Positions 55,548 to 63,508 of a DNA stretch of 64,000 bases are shown here, in pieces (within the stretch, counting starts at the first letter, position 1; every line of letters begins with the position of its first letter). A program made the position numbers and the translations under genes. Origin of the DNA: Tepidiphilus olei (lineage in GTDB: Bacteria; Pseudomonadota; Gammaproteobacteria; Burkholderiales; Rhodocyclaceae). The notes beneath the pieces were generated by a model. That model was not told the origin of the DNA, did not search any database, and saw only the letters and a program-made list of their open reading frames with translations. The stretch lies in assembly GCF_006980705.1 (NCBI RefSeq), contig NZ_SBHO01000002.1, positions 62,001-126,000 of the forward strand, given 5' to 3'.

Positions 55548-56534
55548 ATGAAAGCGATGCTCCTCACCCGTCCCGGCGCGGCGCTCGAATGCGTCGAGCG
55601 CCCTTCCCCTCGGCCCGGCCCTGGTGAGATCCGGCTGAAAGTGCTCGCCTGTGCCATCTGCCGTACCGACCTGCACGTGATCGACGGCGAGCTGCCCCAC
55701 CCCAAGCTGCCGCTCGTACTCGGCCACGAGATCGTCGGGCGCGTGCTCGAAGTGGGCGCCGGAGTGACGCGCTTTCGCGTGGGCGATCGCGTGGGGGTGC
55801 CCTGGCTCGGAGGCGCCTGCGGGCATTGCCGCTACTGCCGGCGCGGGCAAGAGAACCTGTGTGAATCGGCCGTCTTCACCGGCTACACGCGCGACGGAGG
55901 TTTTGCCGAGGAGACGCTGGCCGACGCCCGCTTCTGTTTTCCCATCCCCGAACGCTATGGCGACGCCGAGGCCACGCCTCTGCTGTGCGCCGGGCTCATC
56001 GGCTGGCGTACCTACGCCAAGGCGGGTGCGAATCCCGAACGCGTCGGTATCTACGGTTTCGGCGCGGCGGCGCATCTCATCGCCCAGGTGGCCATCCACC
56101 AAGGCAAGCGCATCTACGCCTTCACCCGCCCAGGAGACGTCGCCGCCCAGGAATTCGCCCGCCGTCTGGGTGCGTGCTGGGCTGGAGGTTCGGACGAACC
56201 GCCGCCCGAGCCGCTCGATGCCGCGCTCATCTTCGCGCCGGTGGGCGAGCTCGTACCGCAGGCGCTGCGCGCTACCGACAAAGGCGGCACGGTGGTGTGC
56301 GGCGGCATCCACATGAGCGACATCCCCTCCTTTCCCTACCGCTGGCTGTGGGAAGAGCGCACGCTCACGTCGGTGGCCAATCTCACGCGCGCCGACGGCG
56401 AGGCGTTCATGCAGCTCGCCGCCGAGGTGCCGCTGCATCCGGCCGTCACGTGTTACCCCCTGACGGCGGCCAACGAGGCCATCGCCGACTTGCGCGCGGG
56501 TCGCGTGAATGGCGCGGCGGTGCTCATTCCGTAG
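55548..56534 (+). CDS. Zinc-binding alcohol dehydrogenase family protein
   Basis: 328-residue medium-chain dehydrogenase. Catalytic zinc Cys in CAICRTDLHVIDGELP, GHE in VLGHEIVGRVLEVG, and structural zinc loop GACGHCRYCRRGQENLCESA. The nucleotide site GIYGFGAAAHLIAQVA followed by the uncharged IYAFTRPG suggests NADP preference or altered specificity (inference). It has the AdhA-like short form. It starts behind GGGAG and is divergent from fdoG, with 232 bases between. Its stop codon touches the left end of the repeat element. Confidence 0.88.
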   Translation: MKAMLLTRPGAALECVERPSPRPGPGEIRLKVLACAICRTDLHVIDGELPHPKLPLVLGHEIVGRVLEVGAGVTRFRVGDRVGVPWLGGACGHCRYCRRGQENLCESAVFTGYTRDGGFAEETLADARFCFPIPERYGDAEATPLLCAGLIGWRTYAKAGANPERVGIYGFGAAAHLIAQVAIHQGKRIYAFTRPGDVAAQEFARRLGACWAGGSDEPPPEPLDAALIFAPVGELVPQALRATDKGGTVVCGGIHMSDIPSFPYRWLWEERTLTSVANLTRADGEAFMQLAAEVPLHPAVTCYPLTAANEAIADLRAGRVNGAAVLIP

Positions 56535-56685
56535 CTGGGGAGACGCTGAAGAAATGAGCGAGCGGGATGAAGCGCAAGGCGCACGGAGCACAGCGACCGA
56601 GACATATCGAGTAGATAGGCGAGGGAGCGAGCACCGCGCAACGCAGCGATTCGCCCGCGCAGCCAATTATTCAGCGTCTCCCCAG
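56535..56685. mobile_element. MITE-like element, copy 2 (151 bp, perfect 16-base terminal inverted repeats)
   Basis: CTGGGGAGACGCTGAA (56535-56550) is repeated exactly inverted as TTCAGCGTCTCCCCAG (56670-56685). The interior is nearly identical to copy 1 at 26113-26262. The element sits between the convergent alcohol dehydrogenase and fdhD genes, and its right end supplies the last codons and the TGA stop of fdhD. No convincing protein is encoded. Confidence 0.85.
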
Positions 56686-57495
56686 ACGATCCACCCGGCT
56701 ATAGACCGTCGCCTCTCGGCCGCGCACGAAGCCCAGCAGCGTGATGCCCGCCTCCTCGGCCAAGCGCACCGCCAAGGCCGTGGGCGCGGACACCGCCGCG
56801 AGCACGCCGATGCCGGCCACCGCCGCTTTCTGCACCAGCTCGAAACTCGCTCGGCTCGACATCAGCGCGATCGCCGCGCCCCCCGGGCGGAGCAACCCGG
56901 CGCGCGCCGCCGCTCCGATCGCCTTGTCGAGCGCGTTGTGCCGACCCACGTCCTCGCGCACCACCAAGAGCGCGCCATCGGCCGCGGCAAGCGCCGCCGC
57001 ATGGGTCGCACCGGTGGCCCCATGGAAGGGTTGACGTGCGCGTAGGGCATGCATGGCCGAGAGCACGGCCGCAAGCGGCACCACTCCGCCCTGCGGCACG
57101 CGCGGCACCGGCCGCACCGCCTCGGTGAGCGACTCGATGCCGCACAGGCCGCAACCCGTACGCCCACTCAAGGCACGTCGCCGCGCTTTGAGGTGCACGA
57201 AGCGCTCGCTGGCGATTTCCAGCCGTACGATCACGCCCGCTCGATTCGATTCGAGTTCGAGCTCGTAGAGCTCGGCCGGCGCCTCGACGATCCCCTCGGC
57301 GAGCGAGAATCCCAGGGCGAAGTCTTCCAGGTCGGCAGGCGTGGCGAGCATCGTTGCATAGGCGATACCGTTGTATTCGAGCGCCACCGGCATTTCCTCG
57401 GCGAGCACGTCGTGCTCGGGGAAATGCTCGAGCCGAGCGTCGTGCACCCGGTGCACCGCCCGCACTTCGAGCGCGGGATTCTTACGCTCGTCCAC
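56671..57495 (-). CDS. fdhD: Formate dehydrogenase accessory sulfurtransferase FdhD
   Basis: 274-residue sulfurtransferase that passes sulfur from IscS to the molybdenum cofactor of formate dehydrogenase. The CxxC active loop is GRTGCGLCGIESL (about 120). VLEYNGI-like VALEYNGIAYATMLATPADLEDFALGFSLAEGIV and EDVGRHNALDKAIG are family signatures. A GTG at 57495 sits behind GGAGG. The last residues (RVDRLGRR) and the stop codon are inside the repeat element, so the C terminus may be changed from the ancestral one. It starts three bases after pxpA. Confidence 0.94.
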   Translation of the reverse strand: MDERKNPALEVRAVHRVHDARLEHFPEHDVLAEEMPVALEYNGIAYATMLATPADLEDFALGFSLAEGIVEAPAELYELELESNRAGVIVRLEIASERFVHLKARRRALSGRTGCGLCGIESLTEAVRPVPRVPQGGVVPLAAVLSAMHALRARQPFHGATGATHAAALAAADGALLVVREDVGRHNALDKAIGAAARAGLLRPGGAAIALMSSRASFELVQKAAVAGIGVLAAVSAPTALAVRLAEEAGITLLGFVRGREATVYSRVDRLGRR

Positions 57496-57498
57496 GCT

Positions 57499-58272
57499 TC
57501 AGCCTCCGACGAGTTCGGCAAGCGGTGCCAAGGCGATGCCCTGTGCCTCGAGCCATCCGTGCAAAGCGCGGGCCGTCGCGATCGCCCCGGGCGAGTCGCC
57601 ATGCACGCACAGGCTATGAAATGGCATGCGCAGCACGCTTCCATTGGCGGTGACGATGCCGCCCTCTGCGAAAAACCGTGCCACCTGGGCCACACACTCG
57701 GCTGGATCGTGCAGCAGGGCATCGGGGTGCGAGCGCGGCACGAGCGTGCCGTCAGCGGCGTAGCGCCGGTCCACATAGACCTCATACGCGACACGCAAGC
57801 CCCGCTCCTCCCCCGCCTTCGCGAGCTGTGAAGCCACCGGCGCGAGCAGGATGGACGACCGATCCCAGGCGGCTATCGCCTCCACCACCGATTCGGCCAC
57901 GGCGCGGTCGACACAGGCCAGGTTGTTCAAGGCGCCGTGCGGTTTGACGTAGGCGAGTTTCATTCCCTCGGCGCGAGCGATCGCCTCCAGCGCGCCGATC
58001 TGCGCGAGCAGCATGGCGCGTATTTCCTCGGCTGACATGGGAATGACCCGGCGCCCGAACCCCTGGAGATCGGGATAACCGGGATGGGCCCCGACCTCCA
58101 CCCCCAGCGAACGCGCCAGGCGCACAGTATGCGTCATCACCATAGGATCGCCCGCATGCCCGCCACAGGCGACGTTGGCGCTCGCCACCAGCGGCAGGAG
58201 CGCCGCGTCGTCACCCATGGCCCAAGGACCGAAACTCTCACCGCAGTCCGCATTCACGTTGATCGCGTGCAT
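57499..58272 (-). CDS. pxpA: 5-oxoprolinase subunit PxpA (LamB/YcsF family)
   Basis: 257-residue LamB/YcsF protein, the subunit that catalyses ATP-dependent opening of pyroglutamate (5-oxoproline) to glutamate with PxpBC. It starts INVNADCGESFGPWAMGDDAALLP and has SANVACGGHAGDP, GAHPGYPDLQGFGRR, YVKPHGALNN and CVHGDSPGA. The ATG at 58272 is preceded by GGGGTG and overlaps the pxpBC end by 35 bases. Confidence 0.94.
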   Translation of the reverse strand: MHAINVNADCGESFGPWAMGDDAALLPLVASANVACGGHAGDPMVMTHTVRLARSLGVEVGAHPGYPDLQGFGRRVIPMSAEEIRAMLLAQIGALEAIARAEGMKLAYVKPHGALNNLACVDRAVAESVVEAIAAWDRSSILLAPVASQLAKAGEERGLRVAYEVYVDRRYAADGTLVPRSHPDALLHDPAECVAQVARFFAEGGIVTANGSVLRMPFHSLCVHGDSPGAIATARALHGWLEAQGIALAPLAELVGG

Positions 58273-60085
58273 CACACACCCCATCGATGAGATTGAGTTC
58301 GAGCAGCCGCTCCGGGCTCAGGAAATCCAAACCGCCGCGACGAACCTGCCGAATCAAGGACTCCTGCGCATGATGCCACTGCCGGCGCAGCTGCAGCGCC
58401 TCCTCGACGTCCACCGCCACGAAACGCACGCGCCGTCCGGGAAGGGCGAGGGCCAAGCGCTCGAGATCGGGTTCGATCACCGTGGCGATCTTCGCATAAC
58501 CGCCAATGGTCTGGGCATCGCGCAGCAACACGATGGGCTGCCCGTCGGCCGGCACCTGTACACAACCGGCCATCGAAGGCTCCGAGACGATGCCGTGCGC
58601 CGCCGGAGTCTCCGCCCGCAGCGCCGGCCCTTCGAGCCGAACCCCCATGCGGTCGGCGCGGGCAGTCACGGCAAATTCTTCACTCGTCCACGTGGCTCGC
58701 ATGGCCTCGGGGAAACGATGGGCCTGCGGTCCCCACACGAAGCGAAGCCGCAGCGGTTCCTCGCCTTCGATCTCCGCCAACAAGGGATCCGGAGCCACCA
58801 AACGCCCCGGTACCCCCTCGCCGTCTGCCGCAAAGGTCGCACCCGGCGTGATCGCCCCCCAGCCGAGCCATCGATCGCTCGCGGCACTGCCCAGCACCGT
58901 CGGCACCTGCAGGCCAGCGACGGCGAGATACACCGCCCGCATCGCGCCCAGGCGCTCGATCACCAGGCGCTCGCCCGCGGTCAGGGTAAGCCCCTCGTGC
59001 CGCAACCAGCGCGCTGGCCGTGCACCCTCGGCCCCCTCGACGCGTACGCGCGCCACCCCGGCGATCCCTATCGTCAAATCGCCCCCCTCGGCACGCAGCA
59101 CCGAGCCGGGCAGGCTCATTTCAAAGGCAAGGCCGAGCGCCGGATCGCCGGCGAGCGCCGCCGCCAATGCGAGCCAGCTCGGCGCCAACGCCCCGGCGGA
59201 GGAAACGCCCAGATGCCGCCAACCGAAACGGCCCCGATCCTGCAGCGTCGTTCCCGGCGCGACGCGCTCCCATACGAGCCGTGCCCCTGCGGGCGGCGGT
59301 ACCTCCGCCGGCGTCCGAACTGCGGCCGGCGTGCCCCCCGTGCAAAATTCCTCGGGCCAAGAAGGGACCTCACCGCCATAGCGCGCCGCCAGCGCGGCAA
59401 ACGTGGCGGCGTCGACCGGCTCGAAGCGGATCTCGTCACCCGGCGCGAATAGCCCCGGCGGCGACCAGGCCAGGGAAAAGAGTGGCAGAGGACAACGCCC
59501 CAAGAGATGCCATCCCCCCGGACTCGGCGAAGGATAGATCGCCGTATAGGCATCGGCCACCGCCAGACTGCCCGGCGGTACTTGCGTGCGTGGCGTCTCG
59601 CGCCGCGGTAGGCGCAAGCGCTCGGGCAGACCGCCCATATAGGCGAATCCCGGCAAAAAACCGATCGCCTCGACGCGATAGCACCCATCGGCGTGCGCAC
59701 GCACCACCGCCTCCGGGCTCATGCCCAGACGCTGCGCAACTTCACCAAGATCCGGTCCGAATTCCGGCACGACATCCCCATAGCAGACGGGAATGCGCCA
59801 GCGACGTCCGGGCTCTGCGGACTCCTCGCCCAGTGCCGTGGCGACCTCGAGCATGGCCTCGATGCGCTGCCGCACCGTGCGCGGATCGGTTCGTTCGGGA
59901 TCGAAGAAGATTCCCAGGGAACGCATGGCCGGCACCAGATCGAGGATGCCGTCGAGCTTCCCCGCCATCCAGGCCCGATGCAAAGCACGATAAAACGCAG
60001 GGACACGCGCCCCCTCATCGATCCGAATCAACCAAGCAGAGTCGGCGTAGGGGAACCAGCGAAGTATCTTGTCGTTCGAAAGCAA
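58238..60085 (-). CDS. Fused 5-oxoprolinase subunits PxpB-PxpC (KipI-KipA fusion)
   Basis: 615-residue fusion. Residues about 1-235 are the KipI/PxpB domain (VCYGDVVPEFGPDLGEVAQRLGMS, AIGFLPGFAYMGGLPERLRLPRRETPRTQVPPGSLAVAD). After a Pro/Ala linker (GGTPAAVRTPAEVPPPAGA), residues about 268-610 are KipA/PxpC (VAPGTTLQDRGRFGWRHLGVSSAGALAP, GWGAITPGA, DRMGVRLEGPAL, IVSEPSMAGCVQVPADGQPIVLLRDAQTIGGYAKI). Most bacteria have these as separate genes. It probably forms the 5-oxoprolinase with PxpA. Confidence 0.93.
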   Translation of the reverse strand: MLSNDKILRWFPYADSAWLIRIDEGARVPAFYRALHRAWMAGKLDGILDLVPAMRSLGIFFDPERTDPRTVRQRIEAMLEVATALGEESAEPGRRWRIPVCYGDVVPEFGPDLGEVAQRLGMSPEAVVRAHADGCYRVEAIGFLPGFAYMGGLPERLRLPRRETPRTQVPPGSLAVADAYTAIYPSPSPGGWHLLGRCPLPLFSLAWSPPGLFAPGDEIRFEPVDAATFAALAARYGGEVPSWPEEFCTGGTPAAVRTPAEVPPPAGARLVWERVAPGTTLQDRGRFGWRHLGVSSAGALAPSWLALAAALAGDPALGLAFEMSLPGSVLRAEGGDLTIGIAGVARVRVEGAEGARPARWLRHEGLTLTAGERLVIERLGAMRAVYLAVAGLQVPTVLGSAASDRWLGWGAITPGATFAADGEGVPGRLVAPDPLLAEIEGEEPLRLRFVWGPQAHRFPEAMRATWTSEEFAVTARADRMGVRLEGPALRAETPAAHGIVSEPSMAGCVQVPADGQPIVLLRDAQTIGGYAKIATVIEPDLERLALALPGRRVRFVAVDVEEALQLRRQWHHAQESLIRQVRRGGLDFLSPERLLELNLIDGVCDARDQRECGLR

Positions 60086-60109
60086 GGCTCATCTCTGGGG
60101 CAAACCGTG

Positions 60110-61405
60110 TCAGGGCCCGACCATGGTGGTCGGCAGCCAAGTCACCATGCGGGGAAAAACCGTGATGCCCATCAAGGCCAGCCCCAAAATCAAAAAAGAA
60201 GGAATCGCATAGCGTATGATCCGTCCGAGACGCACACGGGTGATCCCTTGGAGCACGAATAGATTGAATCCCACCGGTGGCGTAATCTGGGCCAATTCCA
60301 CCAAAATCACCGCAAACACCCCGAACCAGAGTAAATCGATGTCTAGGGCTTTGAGGGCTGGCAACAACAAAGCAATAGTGAGCACCACCATGGAGATCCC
60401 ATCGAGGACACAGCCCAGCAAAATATAGAGCAGAGCCACGGCAAGCAGAAAGCCCGAAGGTGAAAATTCCTGGGCACTGACCCATTGCGCCAAGGCACGA
60501 GGCAGACCCAGGTAGCCCATGGCCAGAGTAAGGTAGGCGGAACCGAAGAGAATCAAGGCGATCATGCCGTAGAGCCGAACTGCTGCGTTTATGCTTTCGA
60601 GCAACCCTCGCCACCCCAAGGATCCCTGGGCCGCTGCAATGAGCAGACTGCCCAGGACGCCCAACGCCGCCGCCTCGGTGGCCGTAGCAATGCCCGTATA
60701 GATGGAAACGACGACCATCGAGATCAGCGCGAGCACTGGCAGGATACGCAGCGACGTTCGTATGGCGTCTCGTTTCTCCTCGACCTCGGCACAAGGTATG
60801 TCATTAGAATTGATCACCCCCCACCAGGCTACCCAGCCATGAAACAGAAGGGCGATCATCAGGCCGGGAACGATCCCGGCGATGAAGAGCTTACCGATGG
60901 AGACGTCTGTCGCAACACCGTAGACGATCATGATGATCGAAGGCGGTATCAACAATCCCAAGGTACTGGCACCGGCAAGCGTGCCGATTACCATGCTATC
61001 CGGGTATCCTCTTTTAGTCAATTCCGGTACGCAGATGCGACCGATGGTCGCACAAGTGGCAGCCGAAGATCCAGAAACGGCAGCAAAAATGGTGCATGAC
61101 AGAACATTTACATGCAACAGTCGACCTGGCACGTATTGAAGCCACGGGGCCAATCCTCGAAACAGATCGGCCGCCATGCGCGTTCGCAGCAAGATTTCAC
61201 CCATCCACAGAAAAAGCGGCAAGGCGGTAATCGTCCATGTCGCGCCCATGCCCCAGAACGAGATCGCCAACACCGCCAGAGGATCTCGCCCCATCCACCA
61301 CAGAGCGATGACACTCGCAGCCACCAAGGCGAGTCCAACCCACACCCCCCCAAGGAGCAGAAAAGCAAGCGCAATCACCGCCACCCAGGAGGCTTCATTG
61401 CCCAT
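60110..61405 (-). CDS. dctM: TRAP transporter large permease (DctM)
   Basis: 431-residue DctM-family permease with about 12 hydrophobic helices. It has FAAVSGSSAATCATIGRICVPELTKRGYPDSMVIGTLAGASTLGLLIPPSIIMIVYG, the family's strongest signature region, and ILLGCVLDGISMVVLTIALLLPALKALDIDLLWFG. It overlaps dctQ by 11 bases and precedes pxpBC by 24 bases. The substrate is inferred from the neighbouring 5-oxoprolinase genes. Confidence 0.94.
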   Translation of the reverse strand: MGNEASWVAVIALAFLLLGGVWVGLALVAASVIALWWMGRDPLAVLAISFWGMGATWTITALPLFLWMGEILLRTRMAADLFRGLAPWLQYVPGRLLHVNVLSCTIFAAVSGSSAATCATIGRICVPELTKRGYPDSMVIGTLAGASTLGLLIPPSIIMIVYGVATDVSIGKLFIAGIVPGLMIALLFHGWVAWWGVINSNDIPCAEVEEKRDAIRTSLRILPVLALISMVVVSIYTGIATATEAAALGVLGSLLIAAAQGSLGWRGLLESINAAVRLYGMIALILFGSAYLTLAMGYLGLPRALAQWVSAQEFSPSGFLLAVALLYILLGCVLDGISMVVLTIALLLPALKALDIDLLWFGVFAVILVELAQITPPVGFNLFVLQGITRVRLGRIIRYAIPSFLILGLALMGITVFPRMVTWLPTTMVGP

Positions 61406-61922
61406 GCACGGACTCCTCCCCGGTGCCGTCTAGGCTCGCCCCGGGGGTACGCCATGCCGACAAAGCGCTGTCCCATACCGCCAAAGCGAACATGACCGCC
61501 CCTCCCGCCAGCCCCAGTTGTGGAATCCACAACGGCGTGGCGTCCACCCCTGGAGAGACGTCATGGATCATCCAGGATTGCCAGGGCAAACGCAGACACG
61601 ACCATGCGATCAGCGTGGCAGTCAATGCCGCCACGCCCAGGATCGCTCGCTCCCACCACTGCGATGCTCCCCCCTTCAAGCGATCGACGAGCACCGTGAT
61701 ACGGATGTGTGCTCCAGCCCGCCAAGCCGGGGTCAATGCGAAAAAACCCGCTGCGCCCACCGCATAAGCCGCATAGTCGTCGGCGCCACGCAGGTACCAT
61801 CCCATCGGTCTCAGGAGAATCCCCGAGGCCACCAGCAATAGCGTCACCACCAACGCGCCACCGGCCAGCCATCCACTGAGTGCATAGAGGAAATTCAAGA
61901 CCCCCCGCAAGCTGGCCGACAT
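61395..61922 (-). CDS. dctQ: TRAP transporter small permease (DctQ)
   Basis: 175-residue DctQ-family subunit with four membrane helices (LAGGALVVTLLLVASGILL; WYLRGADDYAAYAVGAAGFFALTPAW with the conserved AHIRITVLVDRL following; ALTATLIAWSCLRL; LGLAGGAVMFALAVWDSAL). Its ATG follows the dctP stop directly. Confidence 0.9.
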   Translation of the reverse strand: MSASLRGVLNFLYALSGWLAGGALVVTLLLVASGILLRPMGWYLRGADDYAAYAVGAAGFFALTPAWRAGAHIRITVLVDRLKGGASQWWERAILGVAALTATLIAWSCLRLPWQSWMIHDVSPGVDATPLWIPQLGLAGGAVMFALAVWDSALSAWRTPGASLDGTGEESVHGQ

Positions 61923-62909
61923 TCAACGGCTCCTGTAGGCATCCAAGATTTTCTTGCCAGCTTCACCAGCCTGTTCCAACCACTCTTGGGCCATGCGCAT
62001 ACCGATTTCATCCAATTCCCTACGCAAGGTCTCGCTCGGCTCGACCACCTTCATCCCGTTTGCCTTCAACTGCTCCACATACCAGGCAGTTTTTTCCTCC
62101 GAAATTTTCCAACCTCGTTCCTCGGCCGCTTTGGCCGCCTCGAGCACCGCTCGTTGCGCATTTGGGTCGAGCTCCATGAAAGCGCGTTGTGACACGAACA
62201 CCACGTTTTTCGGCAACCATGCTTTGACGTCATAAAAATACGAAAGATACTCCCAACTCTTACGGTCGTAACCGGTAGCCGAAGAAGTGAAATTGGCATC
62301 CAACATGCCCGTGGCCAATGCTTGCGGCAGATCGGCCTCCTGAATGGTGACCGGCTGCGCCCCCATGTGCTCGATCATCTTGGCCACCGTGGGACTGTAG
62401 GCGCGGATCTTCCACCCCTTGAGGTCGGCGAGCGAATTCACCGGCTTCTTTGTGTAGAGCCCTTGAGGCGGCCACGGTACGGCATAGAGAATTTTCATGC
62501 CCTGCTTGGCAAAGGCCTCTTCGATCGCCGCGCGGGAAACTTGCCACAAGCGCTTGGCGTCAGCATAGCCGGTAGCCACGAAAGGAACGGTGTCCAATGC
62601 GAACAAGGGATTTTCGTTGGCCAAGCTTGAAATGATGACTTCACCAATCTGGGCTTGACCGGTTTGCACCGCTCGTTTGATTTCATTGGCTTTGAATAAA
62701 GATCCGCCCGGATGGACCTGGATACGTAGCGCACCATCCGTTGCCGCTGCGACATCCTCGACGAAACGCTGGATGTTTTCAGTGTGCAAGTTTCCCGGCG
62801 GATATGGAGTTGGCATATCCCAGACGGTCGATCTGGCCATTGCCGAACCCAGGGAGAAACAACCCAAAAGGATCGAAATGAACAAATTACGAATCATGGT
62901 CGACTCCAT
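61923..62909 (-). CDS. dctP: TRAP transporter substrate-binding protein (DctP)
   Basis: 328-residue periplasmic binding protein with signal peptide IRNLFISILLGCFSLGSAMA. It has the DctP signatures HTENIQRFVEDVAAATDGALRIQVHPGGSLFKANEIKRAVQTGQAQIGEVIIS and the carboxylate-contacting Arg region LKGWKIRAYSPTVAKMIEHMGAQPVTI. It starts at ATG 62909 with GGGAG seven bases upstream; an ATG at 62897 also has GGAG at good distance. Related DctP6/DctP7 of Bordetella bind pyroglutamate (established), which fits the pxp genes downstream. Confidence 0.92.
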   Translation of the reverse strand: MESTMIRNLFISILLGCFSLGSAMARSTVWDMPTPYPPGNLHTENIQRFVEDVAAATDGALRIQVHPGGSLFKANEIKRAVQTGQAQIGEVIISSLANENPLFALDTVPFVATGYADAKRLWQVSRAAIEEAFAKQGMKILYAVPWPPQGLYTKKPVNSLADLKGWKIRAYSPTVAKMIEHMGAQPVTIQEADLPQALATGMLDANFTSSATGYDRKSWEYLSYFYDVKAWLPKNVVFVSQRAFMELDPNAQRAVLEAAKAAEERGWKISEEKTAWYVEQLKANGMKVVEPSETLRRELDEIGMRMAQEWLEQAGEAGKKILDAYRSR

Positions 62910-62955
62910 CAATAATCTCCCGAAAAAGATTAGAGTAATTTTTCTTTGTTTGCAA

Positions 62956-62969
62956 TGTTGCTCGCAACA
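62956..62969. promoter_or_regulatory. Operator-like inverted repeat upstream of dctP
   Basis: TGTTGC-TC-GCAACA, a six-base inverted repeat, lies 47 bases before the dctP start in an AT-rich promoter-like stretch (TTGCAAACAAAGAAAAATTAC on the minus strand is nearby). No regulator gene is adjacent. A similar GCAAC-AA-GTTGC repeat (63493-63504) precedes the last gene. Confidence 0.4.
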
Positions 62970-63006
62970 CCGCACAGAATACCGGTCGTGACCGAGCACT
63001 GGAGAT

Positions 63007-63360
63007 ACCTCTGCGTAGCGCATGGCGCGGTGTCCCTGCCATGCGCACGATATGGCATTGCCGCCCGAAGGACAGTATCAGACCCTTGGTGCGTTTGCGG
63101 CGGTCATGCATGGGGTCGTGCATGGTACAGCAGCGCGCCAGCTCCTCGGCCTTGCCCGCGTAGGGAAGATGTGCCTCGTCGGGCTCTGCCGCAGTCACCG
63201 CAAAGCAGGCATTGTGCTGGGCGAAGTACCGCGCCAGGAAGGCATTGGCGCTGGCCAGGGTGCGCTGGAACTGCGTCGGCGCTTCGTCCTGCGGATCGTG
63301 CCGGGTGAAGCTGCCGTGCTGGTCGCTGGTCGCTGTAGAGCGCCGCCGGGCGGCCATGGA
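63007..63360 (-). pseudogene. ISNCY-type transposase remnant
   Basis: The minus strand carries pieces of an ISNCY-family integrase core in two frames. HGRPAALYSDQ (63358-63326) is in one frame, and DQHGSFTRHDPQDEAPTQFQRTLA followed by ANAFLARYFAQHNACFAVTAAEPDEAHLPYAGKAEELAR is in another. The strings match the YSD(K/Q)H...F, TQF.RAL and FLP.F...YN..FAV..A segments of that family. The part between TQFQRTLA and ANAFLARYF, which should hold the last catalytic residue (Glu) and about 35 residues, is deleted. A frameshift and the deletion make it non-functional. No terminal inverted repeats were identified. It occupies most of the gap between dctP and the last gene. Confidence 0.75.
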
Positions 63361-63508
63361 CAGACGCGCAACACCTCCGCATCGACCCGATGCGGACATT
63401 TTTGCCCAGAGCGGACATTACTATTTTGCTCTTACACCCTCGCCACCCCCTATTGCAGTGCATCAAGCATGGGATTACACTCATTTCTTTTCGCAACAAG
63501 TTGCAACA

